Origin: an uncultured Christensenellaceae bacterium
GTDB taxonomy: Bacteria; Bacillota; Clostridia; Christensenellales; UBA3700
Assembly: GCA_910587685.1 (NCBI GenBank)
Contig: CAJUMY010000008.1
Span: forward strand, 7,320 to 71,319
DNA: 64,000 bases
Direction: 5' to 3'
The notes below the pieces were generated by a model, which did no database searches, was not told the DNA's origin, and saw nothing but the letters and a program-made list of their open reading frames with translations. Position 1 is the stretch's first letter. Every line of letters begins with the position of its first letter. Positions 63,252-64,000 of the stretch are shown in pieces. The translations under genes and the position numbers were made by a program.

Positions 63252-63328
63252 GGAGGTATAGCTCAGCTGGTTAGAGCGTTCGCTTGACATGCGAGAGGTC
63301 ATAGGTTCGAGCCCTATTATCTCCACCA
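63252..63328 (+). tRNA. tRNA-Val (anticodon GAC)
   Basis: Full cloverleaf: acceptor GGAGGTA/TATCTCC, D arm GCTC-AGCTGGTTAG-AGCG, anticodon stem-loop TTCGC-TTGACAT-GCGAG with anticodon GAC, T arm ATAGG-TTCGAGC-CCTAT, encoded CCA at 63326-63328. Val is the isotype read from the anticodon. Confidence 0.95.
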
Positions 63329-63606
63329 CAAAACACCTTGACACCGACTACGTCCTGCTCAAGGTGTTTTTTTATATTCCGATAAGTAGGGCAGTCCGAA
63401 CATTAGTCTCCGCAAGCTGCGACGGCACCGATTAAGGAATCGGTACGCGAGCCCTATTATCTCCACCACAAACACCTTGACACCGACTACGTCCTGCTCA
63501 AGGTGTTTTTTATATTTCGATAAGTAGGGCAGTCCGAACATTAGTCTCCGCAAAGCTACGACGGCACCGATTGAGAATCGGTACGCGAGCCCTATTATCT
63601 CCACCA
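63309..63606 (+). repeat. Tandem duplications of the tRNA-Val 3' end plus terminator
   Basis: GAGCCCTATTATCTCCACCA (tRNA 3' end) recurs at 63309, 63449 and 63587, steps of 140 and 138 bp. Each of the two full units adds a terminator hairpin (AACACCTTGA/TCAAGGTGTT) and a stem ACCGATT/AATCGGT. Copies after the first lack the rest of the tRNA. Typical of repeated recombination at a tRNA-borne attachment site. Confidence 0.8.
63332..63373 (+). terminator. tRNA-Val terminator (copy 1)
   Basis: AACACCTTGA (63332-63341) and TCAAGGTGTT (63359-63368) pair perfectly, then TTTTT. The same hairpin recurs at 63471-63507 in the duplicated unit. Confidence 0.9.
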
Positions 63607-63611
63607 GTCCA

Positions 63612-63657
63612 AACCTAAAACGAACTCCTTTTGCGAGAACAGTTTTAGGTTTTTTCT
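63612..63657 (+). terminator. Further stem-loop terminator after the tRNA repeats
   Basis: AACCTAAAAC (63612-63621) and GTTTTAGGTT (63642-63651), then TTTTCTTTT. Confidence 0.8.
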
Positions 63658-63777
63658 TTTGCCTTTTTTAGGTTGTTACCGTGCCGTGTAACGCCGTTAT
63701 ATCGCCGCTGTAACGCTTTTGGGTGTTCGGCGGTAATTCTATCAATCGCGCATAAACGGCGGTTTATGCCGCGAAAG

Positions 63778-63916
63778 CCGCTTGACGTGAGAAAGGGGCG
63801 TGTTAGGCTATTAACGCCAACGGTAAACAAAAACCCGACTGATGTCAATCGGTCGGGTTGCGCATTTCGACCTTATTTGCCTATACACACGCCCCTGCGA
63901 GGCTCACGTCAAGCGG
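63778..63916. repeat. Long imperfect hairpin, MITE-like
   Basis: CCGCTTGACGTGAG (63778-63791) pairs with CTCACGTCAAGCGG (63903-63916), and GGGGCGTGT (63795-63803) pairs with ACACGCCCC (63887-63895). Inside is another stem, AACCCGAC (63832-63839) with GTCGGGTT (63852-63859). There is no open reading frame of note, so it is a small non-autonomous element or structured RNA. A perfect stem GCATAAAC-GGCG-GTTTATGC lies just upstream near 63750. Confidence 0.6.
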
Positions 63917-63950
63917 AACGTGGAATAAATAGCCGTTTGGTATTTTGAAA

Positions 63951-64000
63951 TGCACCCCAAAAGTTGGACACAACTAGAGGAGGTGCATTTTTAATGGAAA
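63951..64000 (+). mobile_element. Left end of an IS3-family (IS150-like) insertion sequence, cut by the window
   Basis: The sequence begins TGCACCCCAAAAGTTGGACA, the type of terminal inverted repeat used by many IS3-family elements, followed by a ribosome-binding site AGAGGAGG and an ATG at 63994, the expected start of the first transposase frame. Only two codons lie in the window, so the family is assigned from the end sequence. Confidence 0.7.

Noticed and set aside
63359..63604. 81-residue leftward frame across the tRNA repeats with an internally repeated peptide
   Set aside because: The repetition is a by-product of the tandem DNA units; no ribosome-binding site or domain.
63802..63895. 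GTTAGGC at 63802 with a hairpin partner, reminiscent of an integron attC site
   Set aside because: attC sites start with RYYYAAC and end with GTTRRRY; here the order is reversed and the right partner reads GCCTATA, not GCCTAAC. No integrase is present.

Overview
The window looks like a chromosomal segment spanning the replication-origin neighbourhood of an uncultured member of the Bacillota, probably a Clostridia-like gut or anaerobic lineage. The pointers are sigH (Spo0H type) beside mrnC and rlmB, a leucine T-box leader, Soj/Spo0J-type parA-parB, perfect 16-bp parS sites of the Bacillus type, lipoprotein and glycan-degrading genes, purine-rich Shine-Dalgarno sequences and sigma-A promoters. 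Coding DNA is moderately GC-balanced and rich in CG dinucleotides; intergenic DNA is very AT-rich. Species cannot be assigned from the sequence alone.

Layout. 1-8.6 kb: a truncated KtrB potassium channel, then mrnC-thyX-rlmB-sigH, a small MazG-like/APH-like operon, a DUF421 membrane protein, an XRE regulator/ImmA protease pair with its own palindromic operator, and mtnN. 8.8-22.3 kb: sugar metabolism (phosphoglucomutase, GH2 beta-mannosidase, GH16 glucanase lipoprotein, two GPH-family sugar transporters) with a radical SAM enzyme, a GNAT protein and two tandem unknown membrane-anchored paralogues. 22.4-40.6 kb: an accessory zone with a 1,642-residue secreted protein with a Gly-rich tail, duplicated lipoproteins (one broken at an A8 tract), a ROK kinase, leuA under a Leu T-box, a GH18 lipoprotein, decayed two-component/ABC remnants, a pseudokinase-like protein and an M24 peptidase-fold protein.

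40.9-60.1 kb: the origin-associated genes gyrA-gyrB-recF, dnaA-dnaN, and parB-parA-rsmG-mnmG-mnmE-jag-yidC-yidD-rnpA-rpmH. All point left except dnaA-dnaN, which point right, so the usual rpmH|oriC|dnaA arrangement is broken. 60.1-63.25 kb is a 3.1-kb gene-free AT-rich stretch upstream of rpmH with two perfect parS sites; gene direction and base skew make it the best origin candidate. The window ends with tRNA-Val(GAC), tandem copies of the tRNA 3' end, a MITE-like hairpin and the start of an IS3-family element.

The most unusual signal is a family of degenerate 21-bp repeats, mostly exactly phased. They form arrays in three consecutive intergenic regions around parB and parA (49.95-50.11, 51.44-51.77 and 52.94-52.97 kb) and once at 35.95-36.10 kb. 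They look like iterons, or like the multiple terminal repeats of IS21-family elements, but no replication initiator or transposase gene is present. All assignments come from reading the sequence; no database search was run.
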